Both the position numbers and the translations under genes were made by a program. This document shows, piece after piece, positions 16,894 through 28,000 of a stretch of 64,000 bases of DNA. Positions within the stretch are counted from its first letter, which is position 1, and every line of letters begins with the position of its first letter. Source of the DNA: Xylanimicrobium pachnodae JCM 13526 = NBRC 107786. GTDB taxonomy: Bacteria > Actinomycetota > Actinomycetes > Actinomycetales > Cellulomonadaceae. Where the stretch lies: the NCBI GenBank assembly GCA_001592145.1, contig BCWJ01000001.1:1-64000 (forward strand), in the 5' to 3' direction. A model generated the notes under the pieces. That model searched no databases and was not told the DNA's origin. It saw only the letters and a program-made list of their open reading frames with translations.

Positions 16894-17634
16894 TCAGCGC
16901 CCGTCGCGGTAGCGGTCCACGAACGCGCGCAGCACCCGGTGCGAGTCGCCGACGTCGCGGGAGGCCGCGCGGGCCAGGACGTCGTCGTACTCGGACGGGT
17001 CGTAGTAGCCGTGCCCGCGGTACACGTCGATGCGCTGGCGCAGGTCCGCCAGGTCGAGCTCCGGGTGGAACTGCGTGGCGTACAGGTGGGTGCGCACCCG
17101 GAACATCTGTACCGGGCACGCCTGCGAGGTCGCCAGGAGCACCGCGTCCGGCGGCAGCTTCCGCACCGCCTCCTTGTGCCCCACGAACGCCGCGAACCGC
17201 TGCGGCATGCCCGCGAGCAACGGGTCCGCCGCGCCGTCGGGCGTGAGCTCGACCGTGACCGGACCCACCGGTTCGCCGTACGTGCGGTCGATCACCGCAC
17301 CCTGGTGCACGCCCAGCGTGCCGACGCCGTAGCACGCGCCCAGGAACGGGAAGTCGCGATCCACGACCTCGTCCAGCAGGACGGCGAACTCGCGCTCCAC
17401 GCGCCGCTGCGTCGCCGACTTCAGCTCCTCGTCGTCGGACGAGTTGAACGGCCCGCCACCCACGATGACGCCCGCGTACTCGTCCAGGTCCAGGCGCGGC
17501 ATCGGCTCGCGCTCCAGGCGGACGTGGCGCAGCTCGGACGGCTCCAGCCCGCCGTAGCGCAGGAACGCGGCGTACTCGCCGGCCGCGGCGGCATCGTGCT
17601 CGCGCGTGGCGAGCAGCAGGAACGGCAACACCAC
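16894..17634 (-). CDS. Class I glutamine amidotransferase-like protein
   Basis: A 246-residue protein with the class I GATase fold. V-I-V-G-G-G-P-F-N-S is the oxyanion-side strand, FLGACYGVGTLGVHQG holds the nucleophilic Cys elbow, and TQFHPELD supplies the catalytic His and Glu. It is a stand-alone amidotransferase related to the 'GMP synthase-like' group, not to a biosynthetic enzyme of known product. A partner synthetase is not adjacent. The start is GTG at 17632-17634; a second GTG follows immediately. Confidence 0.82.
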   Translation of the reverse strand: MVLPFLLLATREHDAAAAGEYAAFLRYGGLEPSELRHVRLEREPMPRLDLDEYAGVIVGGGPFNSSDDEELKSATQRRVEREFAVLLDEVVDRDFPFLGACYGVGTLGVHQGAVIDRTYGEPVGPVTVELTPDGAADPLLAGMPQRFAAFVGHKEAVRKLPPDAVLLATSQACPVQMFRVRTHLYATQFHPELDLADLRQRIDVYRGHGYYDPSEYDDVLARAASRDVGDSHRVLRAFVDRYRDGR

Positions 17635-17691
17635 GTCAGTGCACCACGGCGGGATCGGGGTGCGCCCGCCGACGGCGCTGTGCGCGTCGCG

Positions 17692-19080
17692 TCACAGGCC
17701 CAGCACGGCGCTCGCGACCAGGAAGTAGATCACCAGCCCGAGCACGTCCACCACCGTGGTCACCACGGGCGCCGAGACGAGCGCCGGGTCGATCCCGACC
17801 TTCCGGGCCACGAGCGGCGAGATGCCGCCCACCAGCGCGCCGAGCAGGCAGATCAGCAGCAGGGAGAGCCCGACGGCGGTGGCGACGTCGAGCCCCGTGA
17901 ACAGCAGGCCGGCGACGACGGCGAGCACGCCGAGCCCCGTGCCGAGCAGCAGGCCGGAGGCCGCCTCGCGCACCGCGACCCGCGCCAGGTCGGAGGGCCG
18001 CACCTCACCGATGGCGAGCGCGCGCACGCACGCCGACGACGCCTGCGTGCCCACCTTGCCGCCCGTGCCGACCAGCAGCGGGATGAACAGGGCCAGGGCC
18101 GCGACCTCCTCCAGGGCGTCCTCGAAATGGTGCGCCACCGTGACCGTGAGCAGCGAGACGATCAGCAGGAGCACCAGCCACACCGCCCGGGTGCGGGCGA
18201 GCTGGAGCACCGACACCGCCATGTAGTGCCCGTCCCAGTGCTTCGCCCCGCCCTGCCGGGAGGCGTCCTCCGAGTCGGCGTCCTCGATGACCTCGTCCGC
18301 GTCGTCGAACGTGAGCAGGCCCACCAGGCGACCCTCCGCGTCGATCACCGGCAGGTCCAGGATGTTCTCGTCCGCCATGAGCCGGGCCGCGCGCTCCGCG
18401 GACTCCGTGGCGCGCACGAACCGCGGCGCGTCACCCACCAGGTCCGCCACGGTCGACGCCGCGTCGGCCAGCACCAGGTCCCGCAGCTCGACCACCCCCG
18501 TGAGGTGACGCTGCGTGTCGACGATGGGGAGCGTGTAGATCGTCTCCGCGTCCGCACCCCGCTCCCGGACATGGGCGAGCGCCGCCGCCACCGACAGGTG
18601 CTCGCGCAGCACCACCACCTCCGGGGTCATGAACCGCCCCGCCGAGTTCTCCGGGTAGCCGAGCATCGTCGCCGTCAGCGCCCGCTCCTGCGGGCTGAGC
18701 CCCGCCAGCACCCGCCGCGCCACCTTGGCCGGGAGCTCGCCCAGCATGCGCGCGCGGTCGTCCGGGTCCAGCGAGTCCACGAACGCGCTGAACTCCGCGC
18801 CCCGCATCACCTCCAGGATGGCCCGCTGGCCGGCCGGCTCCAGATCCTCGAACACGTCGAAGGCCCGGTCGGCGTCGAGCAGGCGGAACGCGGCCACGGC
18901 ATCCACCGGGCGCATCCGGTCGATCTCGTCGACCACCTCCCACACCTGGCGTTCCCGCGCCCAGTCCTGCGCGGTGGCGAACGCGCCCTGCTCGATGAGG
19001 TCGCGCAACGAGGTGCCGGGCTTGCCGCCGCCGGGCGGCGTTGCGGCCGCGGATGCGGTGGGCGCGGTCGGCGGCGTCAT
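17692..19080 (-). CDS. mgtE: Magnesium transporter MgtE
   Basis: A 462-residue protein with the full MgtE layout: an N-terminal helical superhelix domain (VVDEIDRMRPVDAVAAFRLL onward), two CBS domains (PIVDTQRHLTGVVELRDLVL and PVIDAEGRLVGLLTFDDADE), a connecting helix and a C-terminal membrane domain of five helices containing the pore signature PLLVGTGGKVGTQASSACVRAL. The N and CBS domains sense cytoplasmic Mg2+ and close the channel. Start ATG 19080 has an AGGGAG ribosome binding site. I looked for an M-box riboswitch upstream and did not find its conserved elements. Confidence 0.93.
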   Translation of the reverse strand: MTPPTAPTASAAATPPGGGKPGTSLRDLIEQGAFATAQDWARERQVWEVVDEIDRMRPVDAVAAFRLLDADRAFDVFEDLEPAGQRAILEVMRGAEFSAFVDSLDPDDRARMLGELPAKVARRVLAGLSPQERALTATMLGYPENSAGRFMTPEVVVLREHLSVAAALAHVRERGADAETIYTLPIVDTQRHLTGVVELRDLVLADAASTVADLVGDAPRFVRATESAERAARLMADENILDLPVIDAEGRLVGLLTFDDADEVIEDADSEDASRQGGAKHWDGHYMAVSVLQLARTRAVWLVLLLIVSLLTVTVAHHFEDALEEVAALALFIPLLVGTGGKVGTQASSACVRALAIGEVRPSDLARVAVREAASGLLLGTGLGVLAVVAGLLFTGLDVATAVGLSLLLICLLGALVGGISPLVARKVGIDPALVSAPVVTTVVDVLGLVIYFLVASAVLGL

Positions 19081-19255
19081 GGGCGGGCTCCCTGGGTGGC
19101 TGCTGCGGTCCTCTGTCCGCACTGTGCCCCGCCCCGGGACCCGCCGCACGCCGACGGATCAATACGCGCAGCATGGAGCGCCGCGGGTGCAAGAGCAGCC
19201 ACAGACTGTGCAGCGTGACAGCTCCTGCCGAGGTCCCGCTCCCAGGGGAGGCCCT

Positions 19256-21904
19256 GTGACGGAGCCTGTCACGTTCCACCGGGGAGTACTCCACGATGCG
19301 CTGACACACCTGGACCAGGGCCGCAGCGTGGACCTGGTGGGACTGCGCGGCTCCGGGCGCAGCCTGCTGCTGACCGAGATCGCCGCCGGGCTCGGTGAGG
19401 CGCGCGCCGCCATCGTCGCCGGGCACCCGGCGCTGAGGGACCGCCCGTATGAGGCGCTTGCCCTGGCCGGGCTCATGCCCCGCGACGCGCGAGGGCCCGT
19501 CAGCGCCACCACGGCGCTCGCCGCCGTCGAACGGCACGTGAGATCTGCTGACCTGCCGCGCAACGCCGTCATCGTCGACGATGCCGACCAGCTCGACGTC
19601 GCCAGCGTCGGCGTTCTTGCGGCACTGCGGGCGCGGGGGACGGTACAGCTGCTCACCACGACGACGCCGGTGCCGCTCGGACGCAGGACCGGTCATCATC
19701 TGCCCTCGCAGGCCCCGCCCTCGGTGGCGATCCCGGTGCCCTCGCTCGGGTTCGCGGACACCCAGGCCCTGGTGACGGGTCATCTCCCCGGGCCCGTCGA
19801 CCCGACCGTCACCGTCCGGCTGCACACCGCGTGCGGCGGTCTGCCGGCGCTCGTGCTCACCGCGATCGACACCGCCCGGGTTGCCGGCGCCCTCACCTTC
19901 ACGGAGGGGACGTGGAGCGCCGGGCGCACCATGTACACGCCCGAGCTGGCCCCCCTCGTCGAACACATCATCGCGGACATCTCGGCCGACGGGGCCCAGG
20001 CGTTGCGCAGCCTCGCCCTGGCCGGCGTCATCCCGCTGGAGGTCGCCCGCGACCTCGTGGGCTGGGAGACCCTCGAAGAGCTCGACGGCTACGGGTTGCT
20101 CCGCGTGGTGCCGGAGGCAGGCCGCACCTCGGTGGGCGTGTTCCCGCCCGTGATCGCCGAGTACTTCCTCCGCGCCCACGGCATGCTCGGGCGGCTGCGC
20201 GCCGCGACCGAGCTCGCCGAGGTGCTGGGGGAGGAGTGCTCCGGCGACGTGCGCCCTCCGTCGTACACCCCCGACACGTGGAGCCTGCTCTCGGTGCCCC
20301 CGAGCTCCACCGCGGCGACCGATGACGCACACGACGCCGAAGCCGTGTACAACCGCCTGCTGCTCAACCACTGGTACCGGCGCGTGCAGGACCGCCGGGC
20401 ACAGTGGGAGAGCGACCCGTCTGCCAAGACCGCCGTCGGATACGTGCGTGCCCTCCTGGTGACCGGGGCCGACCCGGCCGTCGCCCGCGGTGTCATCGAG
20501 TCCACCCCCCGTCAGGGAGCGGCCGGGCAGATCGCGCTGTTCGACGCGTGGCACATCGTGTTCCGCGGCGTCGTGGAGAGCGACCTGGCCGGAGCCGACC
20601 TCACGTACTGGCAGGCGCTCGAGGACGGCTCCGAGCACCCAGACCTGTTGGCCGCCGTGCGTGAGCACGCCGCCTACCTGCGCCACCATGCGGCTGACCC
20701 CGAAGCGCTTCCCGAACCGCGCAGCGACGCGCACGCGGACGAACGCGACGTCGTCGCCGTGGTCCGCGCGGAGCTCGCTGCAGCCCGCGGCAGACCCGCC
20801 GCTGCCCTCACCCTGCTTGAGGACGTGCATCCCGCCGACCGTGACGTGCGACGACGTCGGGACCTCGTCTGGGGCATGGCGACCCTCTTCGAGGGCCGCA
20901 TCGACGAGGCGATCGAGCACGCGAGCCGGCACCTGGACCACGCGCGGGTCAGCCTCGACGCCGACGGCCTCCAGGCGCACGCGTTCGTCATCACTCTGGG
21001 CCTCCTGCTGACCATGCGCTGGACAGAGCTGCGCGACCATCTCGGGGCAACGCTGGCGCTCGGCCTGATGCCTTCGCTCGAGCGGGCGTACTCGGGAGCG
21101 AACATCACGGTCGGCGCCGCGTTCGCGATGCGAGACGGACGCACCGGGACGGCCCAGGCGCTCCTCGACCAGGCTCACGGGCTGGCGGTGCCGGGCGGGC
21201 CGATCCCGTTCTCCGCGCCCGTGTGGACCTCGGCCCGTACGGTCCTCAGCCCGACGAGTCCGCTGCCCCCGGACGACCCGTCTGCCGCCGAAGAGCTCTG
21301 GCTCGACGCCCAGAGGCGCGAGGCCAACGGCTACGTCATGGCCGCCGCGCTGACCGCCGTCATGGCGGTCAGCGCACCCTTCGACAGGGAGCGTGCGCTG
21401 CGCCTGCGGGAGCGGATGAGAGACGTCCCCGCCGGCCTCGTGCGCCACGTCGAGACGTTCATCGACGCCCTGTGCGCGCCGAGCCTCGACGACGCCGCCT
21501 CCGCCATCGAGACGCTGGCTGATGCCGGACTGACCTGGTGGGCTGTCCGCGCCGCCGCCCGGTGGGTGCAGGGGGGCACCCGGGCCAAGCAGAGCCACGG
21601 GCCGCAGGGCGCCGCCGTGCTCGCCCGGCTGCGGGCCACCGGCCCTGATGCCGCTGCCGCGCTCCGCCCCGCGGTCCATCGGGACGCCCTGACCGGCCGT
21701 GAACGCGAGATCGCCCAGCTCGCGGCCGCCGGCCTGTCCAATCAACAGATCGCGCGCCGACTGGAGATCTCGGTGCGCACCACCGAGAACCACCTGCACG
21801 CCGCATTCCGCAAGCTGGGCGTAGCCACGCGCGGTGCACTGGGTGCAGCCTTGCGCGACGTGGCAACCGAGCCCGGCCCACCGCTCCTGAGTATCGCCAC
21901 CTGA
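19256..21904 (+). CDS. Large LuxR family transcriptional regulator (ATPase-like, LAL/MalT-type)
   Basis: An 882-residue regulator. Residues 25-40 carry a P-loop-like GLRGSGRSLLL, in which Arg35 stands where Walker A has Lys; a Walker B-like AVIVDDADQLD follows near residue 105. The middle is helical and repeat-like, as in MalT/LAL regulators. The C-terminus is a LuxR helix-turn-helix (LTGREREIAQLAAAGLSNQQ followed by I-A-R-R-L-E-I-S-V-R-T-T-E-N-H-L). The GTG at 19256 follows an AGGGGAGG site by five bases. It sits 184 bases upstream of the giant adhesin gene in the same direction and is the obvious candidate to control it. Confidence 0.87.
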   Translation: MTEPVTFHRGVLHDALTHLDQGRSVDLVGLRGSGRSLLLTEIAAGLGEARAAIVAGHPALRDRPYEALALAGLMPRDARGPVSATTALAAVERHVRSADLPRNAVIVDDADQLDVASVGVLAALRARGTVQLLTTTTPVPLGRRTGHHLPSQAPPSVAIPVPSLGFADTQALVTGHLPGPVDPTVTVRLHTACGGLPALVLTAIDTARVAGALTFTEGTWSAGRTMYTPELAPLVEHIIADISADGAQALRSLALAGVIPLEVARDLVGWETLEELDGYGLLRVVPEAGRTSVGVFPPVIAEYFLRAHGMLGRLRAATELAEVLGEECSGDVRPPSYTPDTWSLLSVPPSSTAATDDAHDAEAVYNRLLLNHWYRRVQDRRAQWESDPSAKTAVGYVRALLVTGADPAVARGVIESTPRQGAAGQIALFDAWHIVFRGVVESDLAGADLTYWQALEDGSEHPDLLAAVREHAAYLRHHAADPEALPEPRSDAHADERDVVAVVRAELAAARGRPAAALTLLEDVHPADRDVRRRRDLVWGMATLFEGRIDEAIEHASRHLDHARVSLDADGLQAHAFVITLGLLLTMRWTELRDHLGATLALGLMPSLERAYSGANITVGAAFAMRDGRTGTAQALLDQAHGLAVPGGPIPFSAPVWTSARTVLSPTSPLPPDDPSAAEELWLDAQRREANGYVMAAALTAVMAVSAPFDRERALRLRERMRDVPAGLVRHVETFIDALCAPSLDDAASAIETLADAGLTWWAVRAAARWVQGGTRAKQSHGPQGAAVLARLRATGPDAAAALRPAVHRDALTGREREIAQLAAAGLSNQQIARRLEISVRTTENHLHAAFRKLGVATRGALGAALRDVATEPGPPLLSIAT

Positions 21905-22088
21905 GGCGTTCCGGAGCCACGGACAGCACCTGCGGCGGATCTGAGTAGTTCCACCCAGGACGGCCTCTCGGGCGCGGACGCGCACCCGTGAGTAGCCCCT
22001 CACTCGGGCGGGCGGGCCCCGACCCTTGGCAAGTCTGGCTTCCGACTCGTCATGGGCGGGGCCGAGTCCTTCGAAACGGAGTAGCTCG

Positions 22089-25000
22089 ATGAGTTCACGA
22101 CGAGTGCGAGACGCACGGCCGACGGGGTTCCGGGGGGTGGTCGCTGCGGCGACGTCGCTCGCGGTGGCGACGCTGGGCATGGTGGCTGCGGCGACGGCGA
22201 TGGCGGCCCCTGCCGGCGCGGAGGAGGGGACGGCCCTCCCTCTTGGCGACGCTCAGACGATGACCACGGCGCCGGGCTGGTCACTCAACCCGAACGCGCT
22301 GTACGGCGTGCAGGTTGACGGGGACAAGCTGTTCGAGTTCCCCATGGACCCCGCGACCGGCGTCGTCACGGGCGACATGACCGAGGTCGCGAAGTACAAC
22401 GGAGTCCGCTTCTGGGGGAACACTCTCGCGATCGATGGTGGCAACGGCGTCCGCCCCAGGACCATCTACCTCTGGCAGCACGACGGCACCAACGTCGGGC
22501 GCCCCACCGGCGCGCCGACTCCGGCCGCCGACTACGTGGGCATCGCCGCGTACCAGGAAGGCTCGCAGACCGGCTCGATGTACTTCGTCAAGAAGCCGCA
22601 GCGGGCATCGACAGTGTCCGGCGCACCGAACTACTGGTCGGGAGGTGAGGTCAACCAGCTCACCGGCGAGATCTACCTGGCACCAGGCGAGTGCACCGGC
22701 ATCGGGGGTAGTGGCGCGACGCTGTCGATCTTCAACCCGGCCACGGGGACGCAGAAGACGGCGAGCGGCCTGACCAACGCGACCCCAGCAGACAAGATCT
22801 TCGGCTCGGCCGTGGCGCCGTGCCCGGGGGCCGGGAACATCGGGTCCGACATGGTGCTGGACGCCGCCGGCAACGCCTACCTGTTCGTCCCGGCCTCGGG
22901 CCGGAACGACTGGTCCACCGATACGGGCACGCACATGTACCTGGTGCGGGTGGTCCCGGGCAAGGACGGAGAGCTCTGGCCCTACAACGTCGTCGGCATG
23001 TTCACCGACGAGCAGGGCAAGCCGGTCGGCACGAACTCGATGACGTACGGAGCGGCGTACCTCAACGGGGACCTCTACACGGCCTACGCCGACACGTCCC
23101 GGTGGAACCCGCTCTCGTTGCGCCGGGAGGCCGTCACGAAGGCTGACCCGGTGGTCGTCAAGTACGACCTGTCGGCCATGCAGGTGGCTCCGGTGATCGA
23201 CGGCGTCGTGTACGACGACCGGAACGGTGACGGGACGCGGCAGGAGACGGACGAGCCGGGCGTCAAGGGTCAGACGGTCGCCATCTACGACGCCGACGGC
23301 GTCCTGCGCGGCACCCGGACCACGGACGGGTCGGGCAGCTACAGCTTCATCCTCGACTCCACGGACAGCGACTACACGGTGCGGGTGGTGCAGCCGGCCA
23401 TCAACGGCATCCACGCCTGGCAGACGGGTGCCACCACGAAGTTCGGTGCCGGCGCGAGCACGGTGAACAACGCGCAGAACCACCGGAACGAGGCGGCGTC
23501 GTCGGCGGCCGGGACGGTGGAGCCGCCGGCTGGCGCGATGGACCAGAAGGCGGATCTGAGCACGTTCCCGGCGTACACCACGGTGCACGTGCGGACGGCC
23601 AACGAGGTCTCGACCGTGACGATGGGTGTGACCACGGGGAAGGCGTCGTTCGGTGACGCCGCGTTCCAGTCGACGAAGAAGCAGAACGGCCCCGTGCTCA
23701 CGGGGACCGACGAGTCCTTGCGGCTCGGTGCGGTCCGCGGCGACCAGACAGACGGTGCGAACAAGAACGAGCACACCGCCACCGACGACGGGCTGGTCAT
23801 CGCGGGTCCTCAGGGCCCCATGGTGCTGACCGGATCCCAGGCGGTGCTGGCCGCCGGTAAGTCGTACGACCTGATCGGGCTGCTGCGAGGTCAGGGCGCC
23901 GCGGACGCGAGACTCTCGGTCTGGATGGCCCAGACGAACAACCCGACGACGTTCGACGGGTCTCAGAAGGTCACCGCCGACGCGGGGACCGCTGGGGCCT
24001 ATGCCTATGCCACGGACACCGACGCGCTGGTGCACGTGACGGTGCCCGAGACAAGCCCTGCCCGAGGAGTCGCGCCGACCTGGCTGCGCGCGACCGCGAC
24101 CGACAAGAAGTCGGCGATCACCGACCCGTCGAACGCCGGCGGTCAGTACGCACCCGCGGCCGGCTCTGCGGGGGACATCCCGTGGACCAGCCTCGGTGAG
24201 GTGGAGGACTACCAGGTCTACGTCGCGGACGCGGTGGTCCGCATCGCCGCCCAGACGTCCTCCGTGGCCGGCGCGGACTTCGGGTACACCCTCACGGGAG
24301 TCTCGTCGACCAACCCCTCCTCGACGAAGGACGTGCTGCGCCCCGCGCAGGCCGGTGTGATGACCACATCGTCCACACCGCACGCCGTCTCGGTGGTGGG
24401 CAAGGACGTGACGATCACCGACACCGTCCCCGCCGGATGGCGCCTGACGTCTGCTGACGTGGTCGACACGGTGACCGGCGCGGTGGTGACGGGTGCCACG
24501 GTGAACCCCGCGCGCCACACGGTGACGGTTCCGGGCACTGCGCTCCCGAAGCAGGCGGACCTGACCGTCCGGTACACGTACACCGCCGATGCCGACCCGG
24601 ACCACTCGTCCTGGACCGTGGACAAGAGCTCCGCCGCCGCCGATGGCGAGGACCCGATCACCGCCACGGTGACCGTCGGTGATGCCTCGGGCGCCCCGGT
24701 GCCGGGCGCGACGGTCAGCGTCACGGCGCCTGAGGGCGTGCGTGTCTCCGCCGTCGTCGACAAGAAGGACGGGACGTACACCGCGACGCTCACGTCCGAG
24801 CAGGAGATCGACCCCGCCGCGATCCAGGCGTTCGTGACCGTGGGCGGCGAACCGAAGCCGATCGGGCTCGGCCAGGAGGTGCGCTTCACGCGCGGTTCCG
24901 CCTCGGCCAAGACGTCGTCGTTCGACGTGTCCCGCACCGCGGTCTCCACGGACGACGCGCAGGGCGTTTCGGTGACGATCAGGACGAAGGACGTCATGGG

Positions 25001-28000
25001 GCGCCCGGTCGCCGGCCAGGTGACCGTCGACGCCCCCCACGGTGCGCTGATCAAGACCGGTGACGAGCCGGCGGCCGCGAGGGTGACGGTACCGACGAAC
25101 GACCAGGGTGAGGCGACGGTCGCCGTGCTCTCGGCGACGCCGGGTACCTTCACGATCTCGGCGGAGCTCGGCGGCACACCACTGAAGGCGTCGAACGACG
25201 TCGCCACCTTCGTGGTGGGCGCGCCGTCCGCCGGTCATTCGACCTTCACGGTGTCGCCGGACCCGGCGTCGTCGACGCAGCCGGCCACGGACAAGGGCGC
25301 GTTCACGGGCACCGTCACGGTCCGTGACGCCCACGATGTCGCAGTGCCGAAGGCGCCGGTCACGCTGCAGATCCCGGCGGGTCTGACCGCCACGGTCGAC
25401 GGATCGGAGCACCACAACGCCGGCAGCGCGGGGATGAACATCACGGCGACTGCCGACGACAAGGGCCAGGTGGTCGTGACCTACACGACCAGGACCGCCT
25501 CGGCCTATGCGGTGGCGGCGCTGGTGAACTCGGCAGAGCGCGTCGGTGACGAGGTGACGCTCACCTTCGTCTCGACGGCCGTTGACCCGCACCACGGCGG
25601 GACCCGGTGGGCTCTCGACGGTTCTCCGATGGCGGTCGGCGGCACCATCGGCGTGCTGATCACGCTCAAGGACGCAGCGGGGAGTCCGGTCCTGGGCGTC
25701 GCCCGGACGATCGCGGTCACCACGGACTCCGCGGTGAAGGTGTCCGGGGTGACGGAGCTGGGCGAGGGCCGGTACTCGGCGAACCTCACGACGACCGTCG
25801 CGGGCACGTATGCCGTGACCGTCGCGGCCGACGTTGCCGGCACCAAGGCGGCGATCACCAACAGCGTGAGCAACGGTCCGGCCCAGGACGCGGTGTTCAG
25901 CGCGGGGCCGGCATCCGCGTCGAACTCGACGATCAGGATCCCGGGGGACGCCATGCCCCTGAACGGCACACAGCCGGTGACGGTGACCGTCAACGACAGG
26001 TTCGGCAACCCTGTGGGCGATGGCACGACGGTGACGCTCACGGCACCGTCCGGGCTGGCGTTCGCCGGGTCGTGCGCGAGCAACGCCCGGACCTGCGACG
26101 TGACGACAGACCCGTCCGGCCTCGCCCGCGCGTCGGTGACGTCCGGCACCGCAGGGGACTACCAGGTCACCGCAGCCATCGGCCGTGACGAGGTCCCCGC
26201 AGCCACCAAGGACGGCTCACCGCTCGACGTGGCACGGTTCACCAGCTCCGGCAAGGCTGACGCGACGCGGTCGCAGTGGAAGATCACCGGACTGCCGCCC
26301 AAGAAGGCCGACGGCAGCGACTCCTACGTGGGGACCTTCACGGCTCGTGACGAGGGCGGGAGGAGCGTCGCGGACCAGGCGGTGATCATCCACGTGCCGG
26401 GCGTCGTCGCGGTGTACACCGTGCCGGATTCGGACCAGGTCGCTCCGTCGAGGATCGATCCGGAGATCGATGGCACCGTGACGGTCGCCACCGGAAGCGA
26501 CGGCACCGCGAAGGTGCGGTTCGTCTCGACGAAGGCGAACACCGTTCCGGGCTACGAGGTCCGGGCCACCCTGGGTGACACCCCCGTGGGCGCAACCTCG
26601 TTCCTCACGTTCGTGGGCACCGATCCGGACGTGAGCCGCTCAGGGACGACGTGGGAGCTCGACCGCACGTCAGCGACCGCCGACGGCACGGATCGGATCA
26701 CCGCGACCATCCGCCTCGTGGACGCCACCGACAACGCGGTGGCCGGCACCGTCACGGTCACGCCGTCGTCCCCGTCGGTCACCGCGGGTGCCGCGCGCCC
26801 CGTGGACGGACAGGTCGGCGTCTACACCGTGGACCTGACGTCCGCGACGGCGGGCTCCTTCACGGCCTCGGCGTCGGTGACGGTCGGCTCGGCGAAGCGG
26901 ATCGCACCGGAGGCACTGCCGTTCACGTTCGTGGCAGGCCCGGCTGCGCTCTCGGCGTCGCGCTACGAGGTCACGGCCGACCAGGTCGCGGCCGACGACG
27001 CGGCGACGCACCAGGTCACCGCCACGGTCCGGGATGCCCACGGCAACCCGGTCGCGGGCGAGGCCGTGACGTTCGTGGTGCCCGCCCCGGCTCATTTCTC
27101 GGGCACGTCCACTTCGGGCAGCTCGACGACGCTCACGGTGCCGACCGATGACACCGGCCACGCGTCGGCGCGTATCGCCTCGCCCGTGGAAGGCGACTAC
27201 GCCGTGACGGCGTCGATCACGGCGGGGAGCCTGACCGGTGACCCGGTCACGGCGTCGTTCGCCAACGGAGCAGCGGACGCGAAGACGTCCACCTGGTCGG
27301 TAGACACCGAAGGCACCAGGGTGGCGGACGGTGTCGACGGCTACCCCGGCTCGTTCCAGGCGTACACGTCCGAGCACAAGATCGCCCCTCACGCGACGGT
27401 GCTCATCTCAGTGCCCGACGGTGTGACGGTCGTGCGCGGGGGCACGTCGCTCCCGCGCGGTGACTCGGGCGCCGTGGCCGTCACCACCGACGAGCAGGGC
27501 AGGGCTGATGTCCTGTTCGTGTCGACGAAGGCCGGCATGTACACGGGTATCAGCGCCGCGCTGGGAGCGGATCAGGTGGCGTCCGACGCCGCCCTGACGT
27601 TCGTCGCCGGCCGGATCGACCTGTTCGGCTCGGAGTTCGCGGTGGCACGGACCGGCGGTTCCCCGACGGTCGTGGCTGACGGCACCCAGTCGTGGACCGC
27701 CACCATCAGGGCCAAGGACTCCCTGGGCAACCCGGTTGCGGGACTGGCGGAGAAGCTGACGGTCGCCTCGGTGGTCGACGACGCTCGCGTCGCCATCACG
27801 AAGGTCATCGAGAGCTCGGAGGTGCCGGGCACCTACACGGCGCTGATCACCTCGACGACTGCCGCCACCTACCGGGTGTCTGCTGAGATCAGCGGTGCAC
27901 GGATCGGTGGGAACCGGGACGTCACGTTCGTCGTCGGAGCTCCGGTGGGCGAACGGTCCGACCTGAGGGCGGCACCCGTCTCGGTCCCGGCCGACGCGAC

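Noticed and set aside
19081-19255. Possible M-box (magnesium) riboswitch before mgtE
   Set aside because: The conserved M-box segments could not be found on the minus strand; only a normal ribosome binding site is visible.
18431-22180. Open frame of over 1,200 codons on the minus strand opposite the LuxR regulator
   Set aside because: It spans the start regions of mgtE and the LuxR gene, has no recognisable domain, and the LuxR and MgtE frames contain clear motifs. It is a high-GC shadow.
22281-25595. Long minus-strand frame opposite the adhesin
   Set aside because: Arg/Gly/Val/His-rich with no domain; it mirrors the repetitive GC-rich adhesin codons.
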